A DNA stretch of 64,000 nucleotides from G965227875 sp965227875 (GTDB lineage Bacteria > Pseudomonadota > Alphaproteobacteria > Rhizobiales > JAJFHC01), in assembly GCA_965227875.1 (NCBI GenBank), contig OZ245783.1, forward strand, positions 992,001 to 1,056,000, in the 5' to 3' direction. This document shows, piece after piece, positions 40,028-50,261 of this stretch; the first letter of the stretch is position 1, and each line of letters begins with the position of its first letter. A program made the translations under genes and the position numbers. The notes under the pieces are model-generated. The model was not told where the DNA came from. It saw only the letters and a list, made by a program, of their open reading frames with translations, and ran no database searches.

Positions 40028-42997
40028 ATGGCGACGATCGAGGAACTGAGGGCTTGGCGCGAGACGTCCGTCGAGGCGACGAAAGACGGTCCGCCAGCGC
40101 GGACGGTCAATCCGTTCTTCGGCGTCGGACCGATCACCGACATGACCGGCGACGAGGTGGAGAGCCGCCGCCTGCGCTTCGAGTTCGAGGCCTGGCTGGA
40201 GGCCAATTACCGCAAGCTTGACGACCGGGGACATCCGGCGGGCGCCTTCACGGCCGCCGAGATCGGCCGCAGCATGCATCGCGGCTATCCCGCGGACGCG
40301 ATCCTCCTCGACATGATGCGCGAGATCCACCGCTATTTCGGCTTTCCGAAGAAGAACCGCATGGCCGTCGGCCTTGGCGGCGGTCACAGCGGGTTCACCG
40401 TCTGCATCATGCACATGATGAACGCCAACGACGCATCCCAGCATGTCTTCGTCGATACCCCGCGGCCGGAATCCGAAGCCGCCATGGCCGGCGGTTTCTT
40501 CCGCCAGTCCTGGGGCGCCCAGATGATCGAGATGCATCGCCACTCCCGCAACGGCGACGAGAACCGGATTCACTTCGCCGCGCGAGAAGGCGAGATTCCG
40601 TCCGCGGACGAGCTCGAGGAACTCGGGATCCGCCTGTTCGTCGGGGTCGGCCACGAGACGACCGGCGCCACGACCTATACCGACGGCGACATCGCCAACC
40701 TGCTGGACTGGATCGACCGGGACCCGGGGAACCATCATGCCGTCATCGACGCGACGTCCATGCTGGGCGCCATGCCGTGGCCGCGGGACATGGTGACGGC
40801 ATTCATGTCCAAGTGCTGCATGTTCATGCCCTTCCAGAAGGCCATCGGCGGCATATCGGGCTATCTCGTCGCCTCCCTCACCCCCGAGGCCATGGCGCTT
40901 GTCGAGGCCAATCAGAAGGACCCGGCCTGGGCCATACCGCGCCAGCTCAAGATCGTCGTGCCGGCCGACCCGAAGCGCCCTCTCACCGGCGAGAAATCGA
41001 CCGCGCTCGGCCCGATCTACGATCCCGAGGCCGACCGCATGCAGGGCGGTATCATCAACACCTACAGCACGCTGGCCTTCGCCGAGACGACGTTCGGCCT
41101 GCGCCGGTCCGAACGCCTCGTCGGCGACGTCCATGAGCTGAACCGCCGGTCGGTCGAAAACCGCCGCACCATCGACGAGTGGGTGGCGCACCACTCGTTG
41201 ATCGAGGCCGGTGTGGCCGAGCCGGCGCGCCGCGGCGCGGCCGTCACCCTTCTCAAGGTCAGCGATCCCGACATCACCGACGCCGATCTCCACGCCCGGA
41301 TCATCGCCCGCTCGAAGCAGATCCTCGCCTATGAGGGCCTGACCCATCCCAATGGCGACCGCGAACCGGGGCTCGACGTCGCCAGATACGTCAACGCCTT
41401 TCCCGGCACGCCGGGCGACTATCGCGCCTGGATCGGCGGCATCCGTCCGCAATCCGACATCACGAACCTGCTCGACAATCTCGAATATGCCTACCACCGC
41501 GCGAAGATCGTCGTCCTCGAGGAGCTTCTCGCCGAGCAGGGGGTGGACTTCGAACCGGCGCCCGACGCGGACGTGCCGAAGCGCAGGGACGACCCGAACC
41601 GCGCCTACACCGTGCTCGTGGCCGATCTTGTCGGCCTGAAATTCGATGGCGACGGCAATCCGGACCACAGCGAGGTGAAAGCCCATATCGAGGCGAAGGG
41701 CGGCGTCTTCCACGAAGGCCCGCAAACCGGCGAACCTCTGGAGACGGGCCGCATTCACTTCTTCTACCAGCCCGATCTCAGCCGCGAGGAGGAAATCCTT
41801 CCCCAGACCGACCAGGGCCAATACGACGCCCTGATCGCAGCGGCCACCTTCATCCCCGCGGCATCCCGCTTCGACGAGGGCGGCGTGCGCATCGGTGCCG
41901 GTACGGGAAATATGGGTTCGGCCTCCTGGGGCGGCGGCAACGGTGAAGGCGGCACCGCACCGCTGATGAACACCCCCGGCTTCAACAGCCGCGCGACGGC
42001 ACAGATGGCCATGAAGGCGCTTCTCAAGGTCGCCCCCGATCTTCCGGTGGACCGCATGCACGAGCTTGTGACGGCGGGCGACTTCGACACCGGAAAACAG
42101 CTCCGCGACTTCCCGACCGAGAAACTCGAGGGCAAGCGCCTCGCCGTCATCGGGTTCGGCAATATTGGCCGCGAGCTTGCCCGGCTCGGCCGGGCCTTCG
42201 GCATGGATGTCGTCGTCCACGCCCGGCCCACCCATCGCGACTGGATCGAATCGGAAGGTTTCACCTTCGCGGCCACCCTCGAGGAGGCGGCCGACGGCGC
42301 GGACGTCATCAGCCCGCATACGGGCCTTGGCGCCGCCTGCCCGGAGACCGGTCGTTTCGCCAACGCCGGCATCGTCGATTCGGCGATCCTCGAAAGACTC
42401 AACCCCGGCGCTATCGTGCTCAACTACGACCGGGGCGAGGTGGTCTGCGCGGAAGGCCTCGACAAGGCGCTGGAAACCGGCCGGGTTCGCCATGCCGCGA
42501 TCGACGCCGACCTTTTCAAATGCGGCGAGACCGGTGCCCTGTCCGGGCCGATGGTGCCCTATCTCGATCTCGAGCGCCGCCACAGCGGCAAGCTCGAACT
42601 GCTGCCGCACGCGGCCGCGGACACCGAGCACATGTCCCGGGTGGATGGTGCGAAACAGGCCGTGGACCAGATCTTCGACGCCATCCTCTACCACCGGGTG
42701 ACGAACCTGAAGGGCGACCTGCCGGAAGGATATGTCGATGCCGGCCTGCAGTCGGTTCCCGGCGTCGGCAAGGTCAGCCGCAAGCGTCTCGCGGAGGCGG
42801 CGGACAGCCCGGAAACATCGGCCGAACTGCGCCGCCTCTCCGAAGAACTCGCAGCCGTGTGGGGCGCGCTGGACGCCATCGACGACCCGGCGCGCCGCAC
42901 CGAACTTCTCGAACGCCACGGCGCGGACCTCGTCAGGGCCTCCAACCGCTATGCCACCATGATGGAGAACCTCGGTCTCAAGGGCCCGCTCGCCTGA
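40028..42997 (+). CDS. Fused SerC-like aminotransferase and SerA-like 2-hydroxyacid dehydrogenase
   Basis: The 989-residue protein carries two whole enzyme domains. Residues about 1-510 resemble SerC: PLP Asp in VIDATSMLG (near 241), Schiff-base lysine K271 in PFQKAIGG, and GGIINTYSTLAF matching SerC GETINTPSML. Residues about 525-900 resemble SerA: NMG and MNTPGFNS substrate motifs, NAD motif GFGNIGRELA (707-716), catalytic Arg R800 (NYDRGEVV) and His H859 (LLPHAAADT). The SerA regulatory ASB and ACT domains are missing; a short helical tail ends the protein. Paired activities could oxidise a 2-hydroxy acid and then transaminate it: phosphoglycerate, 4-phosphoerythronate (the PdxB-SerC pair in B6 synthesis) or something new. 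Separate serC and serA exist at 28-31 kb. CGGAG precedes the ATG. Confidence 0.8.
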   Translation: MATIEELRAWRETSVEATKDGPPARTVNPFFGVGPITDMTGDEVESRRLRFEFEAWLEANYRKLDDRGHPAGAFTAAEIGRSMHRGYPADAILLDMMREIHRYFGFPKKNRMAVGLGGGHSGFTVCIMHMMNANDASQHVFVDTPRPESEAAMAGGFFRQSWGAQMIEMHRHSRNGDENRIHFAAREGEIPSADELEELGIRLFVGVGHETTGATTYTDGDIANLLDWIDRDPGNHHAVIDATSMLGAMPWPRDMVTAFMSKCCMFMPFQKAIGGISGYLVASLTPEAMALVEANQKDPAWAIPRQLKIVVPADPKRPLTGEKSTALGPIYDPEADRMQGGIINTYSTLAFAETTFGLRRSERLVGDVHELNRRSVENRRTIDEWVAHHSLIEAGVAEPARRGAAVTLLKVSDPDITDADLHARIIARSKQILAYEGLTHPNGDREPGLDVARYVNAFPGTPGDYRAWIGGIRPQSDITNLLDNLEYAYHRAKIVVLEELLAEQGVDFEPAPDADVPKRRDDPNRAYTVLVADLVGLKFDGDGNPDHSEVKAHIEAKGGVFHEGPQTGEPLETGRIHFFYQPDLSREEEILPQTDQGQYDALIAAATFIPAASRFDEGGVRIGAGTGNMGSASWGGGNGEGGTAPLMNTPGFNSRATAQMAMKALLKVAPDLPVDRMHELVTAGDFDTGKQLRDFPTEKLEGKRLAVIGFGNIGRELARLGRAFGMDVVVHARPTHRDWIESEGFTFAATLEEAADGADVISPHTGLGAACPETGRFANAGIVDSAILERLNPGAIVLNYDRGEVVCAEGLDKALETGRVRHAAIDADLFKCGETGALSGPMVPYLDLERRHSGKLELLPHAAADTEHMSRVDGAKQAVDQIFDAILYHRVTNLKGDLPEGYVDAGLQSVPGVGKVSRKRLAEAADSPETSAELRRLSEELAAVWGALDAIDDPARRTELLERHGADLVRASNRYATMMENLGLKGPLA

Positions 42998-43075
42998 CGG
43001 CAGTCCACGCGGGCAGCGCCTGCGCCTGAACTCGACGCTGGACAAAAGACGGGGAATTCGAACAGCATAGCGGCC

Positions 43076-44923
43076 ATGAGCGATCCCACGAACGATCAGG
43101 GCCGGAAGGACGGCAATCCCCCGCCCGAAACGGACGAGGCGGAACCGACCACCGACGTGGCGGACGATGCGTCCTTGTCCGAAGACGGCGACGTGGACGA
43201 CGCCGAGGGCGACGCCGGGGACGCGGCGTCCAGCGACCGGGAAGACCACGCAGAGGAGACGGAGACCGCCGAGGCCCTGGACAACGAGGACGACCTGGTC
43301 GAGGAAGCCGGCGACCTGCCCGGGTCCATCGGGATATTCGACTATGTCATCGTCGGCGCCGGGTCGGCCGGCGCCGTCCTCGCCAACAGGCTCACCGAGG
43401 ACGGCCGCCACTCGGTTCTCCTGCTCGAAGCGGGCGGGCGCGACGTCAATCCCTGGATACACATCCCCATCGGCTACGGCCGGCTGTTCAAGAACCGCAA
43501 GGTCAACTGGATGTACGAAACCGAGCCCGAACCGGGACTCGACGGACGGCGCGTGTTCCAGCCACGCGGCAAGGTTCTGGGCGGGTCTAGCTCCATCAAC
43601 GGCCTTGTCTACATCCGCGGCCAGCATCAGGATTTCGACCTGTGGGCGCAGCTCGGCAACACCGGGTGGTCGTTCGACGACGTATTGCCCTATTTCCGCC
43701 GCGCCGAAGACCAGCAGCGCGGCGAGGACGAATGGCACGGCGCCGGCGGCCCGCTCACCGTCTCCGACCCGACCCAGTCGCATCCGCTCTGCGACGCCTT
43801 CATCGAGGCCGCCGTCGCCAATGGCGTGCCGGCGAACCCTGATTTCAACGGAGAACGCCAGGAAGGGGCCGGCTACTTCCAGAACACCATGCGCAATGGC
43901 AGGCGCTGCAGCACGGCGGTCGCCTACATCAACCCGGCCCGGAAACGCAGGAACCTGCGCATCGAAACCCATGCCCACGCGACAGCGATCGTCTTTGATG
44001 GCAAGCAGGCGACCGGCGTGGTCTTCCGGCAGAAGCGCGGCGAGAAATACGCCGAGGCCGGGCGCGAGGTGATCCTGTGCGGCGGGGCGATCAATTCGCC
44101 GCAGCTCCTGGAACTGTCCGGTGTCGGCAATCCGGAACTGCTGCGATCACTGGACATTCCCGTGGTCCACGAAGCGCCGACGGTCGGCGAGAACCTCCAG
44201 GATCACTTCCAGGTCCGCATGGTACTCAAGGCGAACAAGCCGATCACGCTCAACGACGCCTATCACGACTTCAAGTCGAAGCTGCAGATGGGTGCCGATT
44301 ACCTGTTCCGCCGAAAGGGATATCTCAGCATCGGTGCCGGCTATGCGGGTCTCTTCTTCCGGACCCGGGAGGAACTGGAAACCCCCGACATCCAGTCGCA
44401 TTTTCTCGTCTTCAGCACCGACAAGATGGGCGAGGCCCTGCACGATTTCTCGGGGTTCACCGCATCGATCTGCCAGCTCCGGCCCGAGAGCCGGGGTTCG
44501 GTGCATGCCCGCACGCCGAACCCGTTCGACCCGCCGTCCATACGCGTCAACTACCTGTCCACGGAAACCGACCGGCGGACCAATGTGGAGGGCCTGCGCA
44601 AGCTGCGCCGGATCATCCATACCGATCCGCTCGCGTCCTTCATCGAGGAAGAGGTCGAGCCCGGCCCCGAAATCGAGAGCGACGAGGACCTGCTGCAGTA
44701 CTGCCGGGACCACGGCAGCACGATTTACCACCCGTCCTGCACCTGCACCATGGGACCTGGCGAGACGACGGTCGTCACGCCGGAACTGAAGGTGCGCGGC
44801 GTCGAGGGACTGCGCGTCGTCGACGCCTCGATCATGCCGAGACTGGTGTCGGGCAACTCCAACGCCGCGGTCATCATGATCGCGGAAAAGGCGTCCGACC
44901 TGATTCTCTCGGACGCCCTCTGA
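43076..44923 (+). CDS. GMC family FAD oxidoreductase with acidic N-terminal extension
   Basis: The 615-residue protein is a GMC oxidoreductase (choline, alcohol or glucose dehydrogenase type). FAD motif GAGSAG sits at 94-99 (YVIVGAGSAGAVLANRL). GMC signature GKVLGGSSSINGLVYIRGQ, the second signature GGAINSPQLLELSGVG and the active-site region YHPSCTCTMGP with SGNSNAAV are all present. Most relatives begin at the FAD motif, but here about 85 residues precede it, nearly all Asp, Glu, Ala, Thr and Ser. No signal peptide exists, so it is probably cytoplasmic. It lies 78 bases after the fusion gene on the same strand and is followed by a TPR gene. No good ribosome site precedes the ATG. Confidence 0.88.
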   Translation: MSDPTNDQGRKDGNPPPETDEAEPTTDVADDASLSEDGDVDDAEGDAGDAASSDREDHAEETETAEALDNEDDLVEEAGDLPGSIGIFDYVIVGAGSAGAVLANRLTEDGRHSVLLLEAGGRDVNPWIHIPIGYGRLFKNRKVNWMYETEPEPGLDGRRVFQPRGKVLGGSSSINGLVYIRGQHQDFDLWAQLGNTGWSFDDVLPYFRRAEDQQRGEDEWHGAGGPLTVSDPTQSHPLCDAFIEAAVANGVPANPDFNGERQEGAGYFQNTMRNGRRCSTAVAYINPARKRRNLRIETHAHATAIVFDGKQATGVVFRQKRGEKYAEAGREVILCGGAINSPQLLELSGVGNPELLRSLDIPVVHEAPTVGENLQDHFQVRMVLKANKPITLNDAYHDFKSKLQMGADYLFRRKGYLSIGAGYAGLFFRTREELETPDIQSHFLVFSTDKMGEALHDFSGFTASICQLRPESRGSVHARTPNPFDPPSIRVNYLSTETDRRTNVEGLRKLRRIIHTDPLASFIEEEVEPGPEIESDEDLLQYCRDHGSTIYHPSCTCTMGPGETTVVTPELKVRGVEGLRVVDASIMPRLVSGNSNAAVIMIAEKASDLILSDAL

Positions 44924-44939
44924 AGACCGGGAGACCCCC

Positions 44940-45488
44940 ATGCACCGTGTTGCCAAGACCCTCGCTGTCCATCTCCTGGCGCTCGCCGTTCTCGCCCTCG
45001 CGCCCGCCGCGGCCGAAAGCCCGTCCGGTCCGACGGACGCCATGTTCGACAAACTGCGAAATGCCTCCAGCGAACCCGCTGCGCGCGCCGCGGAAGACGT
45101 CATCTGGCGCGCCTGGATGATGGGCCCGAGCCAGGAAGCGACCCTGCTTGTCGAAAAGGCCATGGAACGGCGGCGCTGGTACGACTTCGCCGGCGCACTT
45201 GCCTATCTGGACGAAGCCGTGGCGCTGGCCCCCGGATGGGCGGAGCCGTGGAACCAGCGCGCGTTCATCCGGTTCCTGCGAGAGGAGTATGACGAATCCC
45301 TGGAGGATCTCGACCGCGCCCTCGAACTCGAACCCAGGCATTTCGCGGCCCTGTCCGGCAAGGCCCGCATCCTCATGCGCCAGGGCCGCATGGAATTGGG
45401 ACAGCAGGCGTTGCGCAAGGCGGTGGAGATCAATCCCTATCTACGCGAGCGCGACATGCTGATCGTGCTTCCCGGCGAGAAACTCTGA
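44940..45488 (+). CDS. Exported tetratricopeptide (TPR) repeat protein
   Basis: The 182-residue product has a signal peptide (TLAVHLLALAVLALAPAAA) and three or so TPR helical pairs (about 55-160; WYDFAGALAYLDEAVALAPG, EEYDESLEDLDRALELEPRH, LMRQGRMELGQQALRKAVEI). It should be a periplasmic scaffold for protein contacts. It starts 16 bases after the GMC gene, so the two may be co-transcribed. The partner is unknown. It converges with glmM across a 47-base gap. Confidence 0.83.
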   Translation: MHRVAKTLAVHLLALAVLALAPAAAESPSGPTDAMFDKLRNASSEPAARAAEDVIWRAWMMGPSQEATLLVEKAMERRRWYDFAGALAYLDEAVALAPGWAEPWNQRAFIRFLREEYDESLEDLDRALELEPRHFAALSGKARILMRQGRMELGQQALRKAVEINPYLRERDMLIVLPGEKL

Positions 45489-45507
45489 CGCCTGACCGGC
45501 GATCCTC

Positions 45508-45528
45508 CCGGCGTGTACAGCGCGCCGG
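45508..45528. terminator. Hairpin between convergent TPR and glmM genes
   Basis: CCGGCG and CGCCGG, nine bases apart, form a short stem in the gap where the TPR gene (plus) and glmM (minus) meet. No T-run follows on either side, so termination would be weak. Confidence 0.35.
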
Positions 45529-45535
45529 AGACGTG

Positions 45536-46885
45536 TCAGGCCGCGGTATTCTCCAGCGCCTCGACGATGTCGTCGACCACGTCCTTGACCAGGGTCTCGT
45601 CGTCTCCCTCGGCCATGACGCGGATGAGCGGTTCGGTGCCCGACGGCCGGATCACCAGCCGCCCTTTGCTGCCCAGCCGCGATTCGCCGGCGCTGATGGC
45701 GCCTTTCACGGTGTCCTCGGCCAGAGGCTTGCCGCCTTTCTTGTAGCGCACGTTCTTCAGGATCTGAGGCAGCGGTTCGAACAACCGGCAGGCCTCGCTC
45801 ACCTTACGGCCGCTTGCGGCCACGACGCTCAGCACTTGCAGCGCGGCGATGAGACCATCGCCGGTGGTCGTGAAGTCGCTGAGCACGATATGGCCGGACT
45901 GTTCACCCCCGACATTGAACCCGTGCTTGCGCATGTGCTCGACGACATACCGGTCGCCGACCTTGGTGCGTGCGAGATTGAGGCCGATCCCGTCGAGATA
46001 GCGCTCGAGCCCCAGGTTCGACATCACGGTCGCCACCACGCCGCCGGCCGCCAGCCTGTCTTCCTCTCGCCAGGCCGTGGCGATGAGCGCCATGAGCTGG
46101 TCGCCGTCGACGATCGAGCTCTTTTCGTCGCAGATGATCACCCGGTCGGCGTCGCCGTCGAGCGCAATGCCGATGTCCGCGCGCAGCTCCCGCACCTTGC
46201 GCCGGACCATTTCCGGCGACGTCGATCCGCATTCGTCGTTGATGTTGAACCCGTTGGGATCGACGCCCACGGGAACGACTTCCGCCCCCAGTTCCCATAG
46301 GACCGCCGGCGCGACCTTGTAGGCGGCGCCGTTGGCGCAGTCGACGACGACACGAAGACCGTCGAGCCTGAGATGCCGCGGAAGCGTGCGCTTGGCGAAC
46401 TCGATGTAGCGCGCCTGAGCGTCGTCGATCCGCTTGGCCCGCCCGAGCGCGTCGGGTTTGGCCAGCGCCCGACCAAGATCCCCCTGAAGCAGGGCCTCGA
46501 TTTCGAGCTCCTGCTCGTCGGAAAGCTTGTACCCATCCGGTCCGAACAGCTTGATCCCGTTGTCATGGTAGGCGTTGTGCGACGCCGAGATCATGACGCC
46601 CAGATCGGCCCGCAGCGACCGCGTCAGCATGGCCACGGCCGGCGTCGGCAACGGACCGAACTGGAAGACGTCCATGCCGACGGAGGTGAATCCCGACACC
46701 AGGGCCGACTCGATCATGTAGCCGGACAGCCGGGTATCCTTGCCGATCACCACCCGGTGGCGATGATTGCCACGCGTGAATATGCTGCCGGCCGCCATAC
46801 CGACGCGCAAAGCGGTTTCCGCCGTCATCGGCCAGTCGTTGGCCCGCCCGCGGATCCCGTCCGTCCCGAAATACTGCCGCGACAT
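45536..46885 (-). CDS. glmM: Phosphoglucosamine mutase GlmM
   Basis: GlmM interconverts glucosamine-6-phosphate and glucosamine-1-phosphate for UDP-GlcNAc, cell wall and lipopolysaccharide synthesis. The 449-residue protein has FGTDGIRG near its start, the phosphoserine loop GVMISASHNAYHDNGIKLFG, the metal loop DGDADRVIICDE and the sugar-binding GEQSGHIVLSDFTTTGDG, then the end loop RPSGTEPLIRVM. All are complete. It follows folP, 105 bases downstream on the minus strand, as in many alphaproteobacteria. Confidence 0.97.
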   Translation of the reverse strand: MSRQYFGTDGIRGRANDWPMTAETALRVGMAAGSIFTRGNHRHRVVIGKDTRLSGYMIESALVSGFTSVGMDVFQFGPLPTPAVAMLTRSLRADLGVMISASHNAYHDNGIKLFGPDGYKLSDEQELEIEALLQGDLGRALAKPDALGRAKRIDDAQARYIEFAKRTLPRHLRLDGLRVVVDCANGAAYKVAPAVLWELGAEVVPVGVDPNGFNINDECGSTSPEMVRRKVRELRADIGIALDGDADRVIICDEKSSIVDGDQLMALIATAWREEDRLAAGGVVATVMSNLGLERYLDGIGLNLARTKVGDRYVVEHMRKHGFNVGGEQSGHIVLSDFTTTGDGLIAALQVLSVVAASGRKVSEACRLFEPLPQILKNVRYKKGGKPLAEDTVKGAISAGESRLGSKGRLVIRPSGTEPLIRVMAEGDDETLVKDVVDDIVEALENTAA

Positions 46886-46990
46886 TTATCCCGTCCGTTT
46901 CGTCATCTGAGGTTTCCGGACGCGAGACATGCCCGGGTGGCGCATTATAGTCAATCGGGCTGAAATTGCCGCACGGGATTGCGTCCGTGG

Positions 46991-48055
46991 TTACCGCCCG
47001 GGGCGGGCATCGTCCTGCACCGCCGACCAGACGGAAAGCGCCTGGACGGTCTCGGGGCCGTCATGCACACGCAGGATCTGCACCCCCCGCGCGACCGCGG
47101 CCAGTCCCGCGGCGATCGAGCCCGGCGCCCGCCGGCCGGCATCCGCCTCTCCGGAAAGCGTACCGATGAAACGCTTGCGCGAGACGCCGAAGAGGACCTG
47201 GGTGCCCAGCCCCTGGAATACAGCAGCTCCACGCAGAAGCTGAAGATTGTGCTCGAGTGTCTTGCCGAAACCGATGCCCGGGTCGACGGCGATCCGTGAC
47301 CGGTCGATGCCGGCCGCGACACAGGCCTCGACCCGTTCGTCCAGGTAGTCGTAGACCTCCACCAGGACATCGTCGTAACGCGGATCCTTTTGCATCGTCT
47401 TGGGGTCGCCCAGAGCATGCATCAGGATCACGGGAACACCGAGACCGGCGACCGTTTCGAGCGACGCCGCATCGTAGGACAGCGCGCTGACATCGTTGAC
47501 GACGGCAGCCCCCGCGCCGGCGGCCTCCGTCATGACCTGGGCCCGGCGGGTGTCAACCGAGATCGGAATGCGCGTTTCTTTCAGGCCGTCGAGCACCGGC
47601 ATGATGCGGCCCAGTTCTGTGTCCACGTCGATGGGGTCCGAACCCGGCCGTGTCGATTCGCCGCCAATGTCGAGAATGTCCACGCCCCCGTCGATCAGCG
47701 CATTGGCCTGGGCGAGTGCATCCTGCGTATCCGCGAACCGGCCGCCATCCGAGAAACTGTCCGGTGTCACGTTGACCACGCCCATGACGCTGACCCCGCT
47801 GAAGCCTGCGAAAGGCGGCCGCGGAGCCTCGAGGCGGTCGAGCCACGCCCGCACGAGCGGGTCGGTGCTGGCGGCCAGATCCGCGTAGTCCACGATCTTG
47901 CGGATGTTGGCGTCCGGCACGCCTTCGATCAGTTCGCAGGCGCCGAAGGCGATGCCACTGCCGGCCAGTGGTCCGGCGCGGCCTTCGCTGACCGCGAAAG
48001 ACGCGTCGGTGTCGTAGAGAAGGGCCGTGGGCCTGACAAGAAGCTCTGACGCCAT
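46991..48055 (-). CDS. folP: Dihydropteroate synthase FolP with N-terminal extension
   Basis: FolP joins p-aminobenzoate and hydroxymethyldihydropterin diphosphate in folate synthesis and is the sulfonamide target. The core contains MGVVNVTPDSFSDGGRFA, DIGGESTRPGSDPI, ISVDTRRAQVM and VNDVSALSYD, plus the C-terminal VLFGVSRKRFIGTL. The 354-residue length is about 70 more than most FolP proteins. The extra N-terminus (PTALLYDTDASFAVSEGRAG) is shared by several alphaproteobacterial FolP proteins, as far as I recall. The gene lies between ftsH and glmM. Confidence 0.95.
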   Translation of the reverse strand: MASELLVRPTALLYDTDASFAVSEGRAGPLAGSGIAFGACELIEGVPDANIRKIVDYADLAASTDPLVRAWLDRLEAPRPPFAGFSGVSVMGVVNVTPDSFSDGGRFADTQDALAQANALIDGGVDILDIGGESTRPGSDPIDVDTELGRIMPVLDGLKETRIPISVDTRRAQVMTEAAGAGAAVVNDVSALSYDAASLETVAGLGVPVILMHALGDPKTMQKDPRYDDVLVEVYDYLDERVEACVAAGIDRSRIAVDPGIGFGKTLEHNLQLLRGAAVFQGLGTQVLFGVSRKRFIGTLSGEADAGRRAPGSIAAGLAAVARGVQILRVHDGPETVQALSVWSAVQDDARPGR

Positions 48056-48130
48056 GGGAATATCCGTCCAAAACGAAGCGGGCGGTTGCCCGTCAAGGCA
48101 CCGCCCGCACTTCAGTATCGCCGTTTTCTA

Positions 48131-50050
<1,920 letters not shown>

Positions 50051-50147
50051 GCAATTCCCTTTCGCGGACAGGCTGGGCCATCCTTTAGGCCGACTTTTCG
50101 CGCCACCAGCCGGCGCGACGTCGGGAGGCCGGTCGCATTTTCCTACA

Positions 50148-50176
50148 AGATAGGTCTCGTTCCGCGCTTTGCCAAG
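50148..50176 (-). promoter_or_regulatory. ftsH promoter
   Basis: On the minus strand CTTGGC (-35, 50171-50176) and CTATCT (-10, 50148-50153) are 17 bases apart. This matches the alphaproteobacterial consensus CTTGAC-N17-CTATAT at five of six positions in each box. It gives a leader of about 90 bases. A heat-shock promoter reading is possible, as ftsH is an RpoH target in many bacteria. Confidence 0.6.
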
Positions 50177-50261
50177 TCGCGAAGCCCACGGAAACCTTCG
50201 AAAATGGTCGCATATTTGCGATTGACCGTCCGAAAATACACGCCGACAGGTAAATTCGTCG

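Noticed and set aside
39971..43978. A 1335-codon open frame on the minus strand opposite the fusion gene and the GMC gene
   Set aside because: The plus strand there carries two recognisable enzymes with intact motifs. The antisense frame has no domain, so it is a shadow.
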